Below are positions 63,389-64,000 of a stretch of 64,000 nt of DNA, one piece after another. The stretch is from JABCYV01 sp963696025 (GTDB lineage Bacteria; Acidobacteriota; Terriglobia; Terriglobales; Acidobacteriaceae), in assembly GCA_963696025.1 (NCBI GenBank), contig CAVOII010000006.1, positions 310,001-374,000 on the forward strand, written 5' to 3'. The stretch's first letter is position 1. Each line of letters opens with the position of its first letter. Below the pieces are notes generated by a model. The model had not been told where the DNA came from and ran no database searches. It was given only the letters and a program-made list of their open reading frames with translations. A program made the translations under genes and the position numbers.

Positions 63389-64000
63389 TCACGGCGCGGC
63401 ACGCGGCAGTTTTTGGACCACTAGCAGTTCGGTGACCCCTCCAAAAAAGAGACGGGAATCGATGACAGAAAATCCTTTTTCCCGGAAAATATTTCGCAAG
63501 TGCTGACGGTCGGGAAAGCGCTGGAGGCTTTCGGCTATGTAGCTATAGACTTCATGATTGCGGTGCAGAAGCACGCCCCACAGTCCTGTCCATAACCTCA
63601 GACCCCAGTATTCCATCTTTTGCGGGATGTGTGTGCCCGGTTTGGAGAAATCGAGAAAGGCCGCCACGCCGCACGGTTTCAGAACGCGGCTGACTTCGTC
63701 AATAGCAGTTCCGAGGTCCGGTGCATTCCGCAGGGCGTATCCACCGGTGACAATGTCCACGGATTCGGAAGCGATTTCAAGCGATCCCATATCCTGGTTG
63801 ACGAAACTGACATTAGGATGAGTGTTGCGGTGACGAGCGATATCCAGCATCGGCTCGGTGATGTCCACTCCGGCGATGCGGCTACGTGGGTATTTGCCGG
63901 CAAGCAGAAACGCGATATCGCCGGTGCCGCAGGCGAGATCAACGCAAACAGGGGATTCATGAGAGGGAAGCAATGAAACCAACGTGCGCTTCCATGCCGC
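63389..64000 (-). CDS. ubiE: UbiE/COQ5-like C-methyltransferase, N terminus outside window
   Basis: The last 204 residues or so of a UbiE-family methyltransferase; the frame is open through the window edge. Motif I VCVDLACGTGDIAFLLA, VDITEPMLDIARH, then the family signature region GGYALRNAPDLGTAIDEV and VLKPCGVAAFLDFSKPG. UbiE methylates quinone precursors. Beside a type III PKS and another methyltransferase, a dedicated role in polyketide quinone formation is also possible. Confidence 0.8.
   Translation of the reverse strand, partial: AAWKRTLVSLLPSHESPVCVDLACGTGDIAFLLAGKYPRSRIAGVDITEPMLDIARHRNTHPNVSFVNQDMGSLEIASESVDIVTGGYALRNAPDLGTAIDEVSRVLKPCGVAAFLDFSKPGTHIPQKMEYWGLRLWTGLWGVLLHRNHEVYSYIAESLQRFPDRQHLRNIFREKGFSVIDSRLFFGGVTELLVVQKLPRAAP

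Noticed and set aside
1..64000. CRISPR arrays, complete rRNA genes or riboswitches
   Set aside because: No regularly spaced short repeats, rRNA segments or recognisable riboswitch cores were seen on reading the window.

Overview
The window reads as a chromosomal segment of an Acidobacteriota bacterium. The best evidence is a set of paralogous serine/threonine kinases that start MIGQTISHYR-like, with TolB-like, TPR or beta-propeller outputs, plus a VWFA-related secreted protein, YVTN-repeat and GloVer-repeat remnants and a DUF2934 protein. All of these are typical of soil acidobacteria. The genus cannot be fixed from the sequence.

Layout. 0-6.9 kb: a kinase with a TolB-like/TPR output, a second kinase with a propeller output broken by an in-frame TAG, then a TfoX/YjbR-like gene and a small membrane protein. 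6.9-9.1 kb: a large antiphage-type protein fusing DUF262, an HNH motif and an AlbA_2 domain. 9.2-10.4 kb: fragments of dead genes (GloVer, YVTN, alcohol dehydrogenase). 10.5-13.5 kb: a third kinase. 13.5-18.1 kb: two damaged IS1182-type elements around a polytopic membrane protein. 18.6-19.8 kb: a 3' half of tRNA-Met next to a tyrosine integrase. 19.8-25 kb: secreted proteins and a CadC-like regulator. 25.2-29.2 kb: two group II introns, one with a reverse transcriptase and one without, flanking an S41 peptidase. 29.3-43.4 kb: three IS110-family elements and two more IS1182-type elements around a fourth kinase and a VWFA protein.

44-58.4 kb is an integrated conjugative module laid out like the Tra1 region of IncP plasmids. 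A decayed integrase/excisionase pair comes first. A leftward operon follows (RHH protein, relaxase, KfrB-like protein, TraG, SSB, TraF, frameshifted TraB, VirB1). An oriT-like gap separates it from a rightward traK-traL-traM operon. ArdC antirestriction and HipBA genes follow, in noticeably GC-richer DNA. No mating-pair channel genes beyond TraF/TraB/VirB1 are present here, so this part alone looks mobilisable rather than self-transmissible.

59.5-64 kb: another dead IS1182-type element, then a type III polyketide synthase facing two methyltransferases, the last one cut by the window end.

The region is clearly degrading. At least ten coding sequences are interrupted or truncated. Kinase genes have exchanged modules: the same C-terminal tail occurs five times, twice as an orphan behind an unrelated stop codon. 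The observations most worth following are the DUF262-HNH-AlbA_2 fusion, the conserved noncoding RNA candidates in the two related IS110 elements, and the shuffled kinase/regulator sensor modules.
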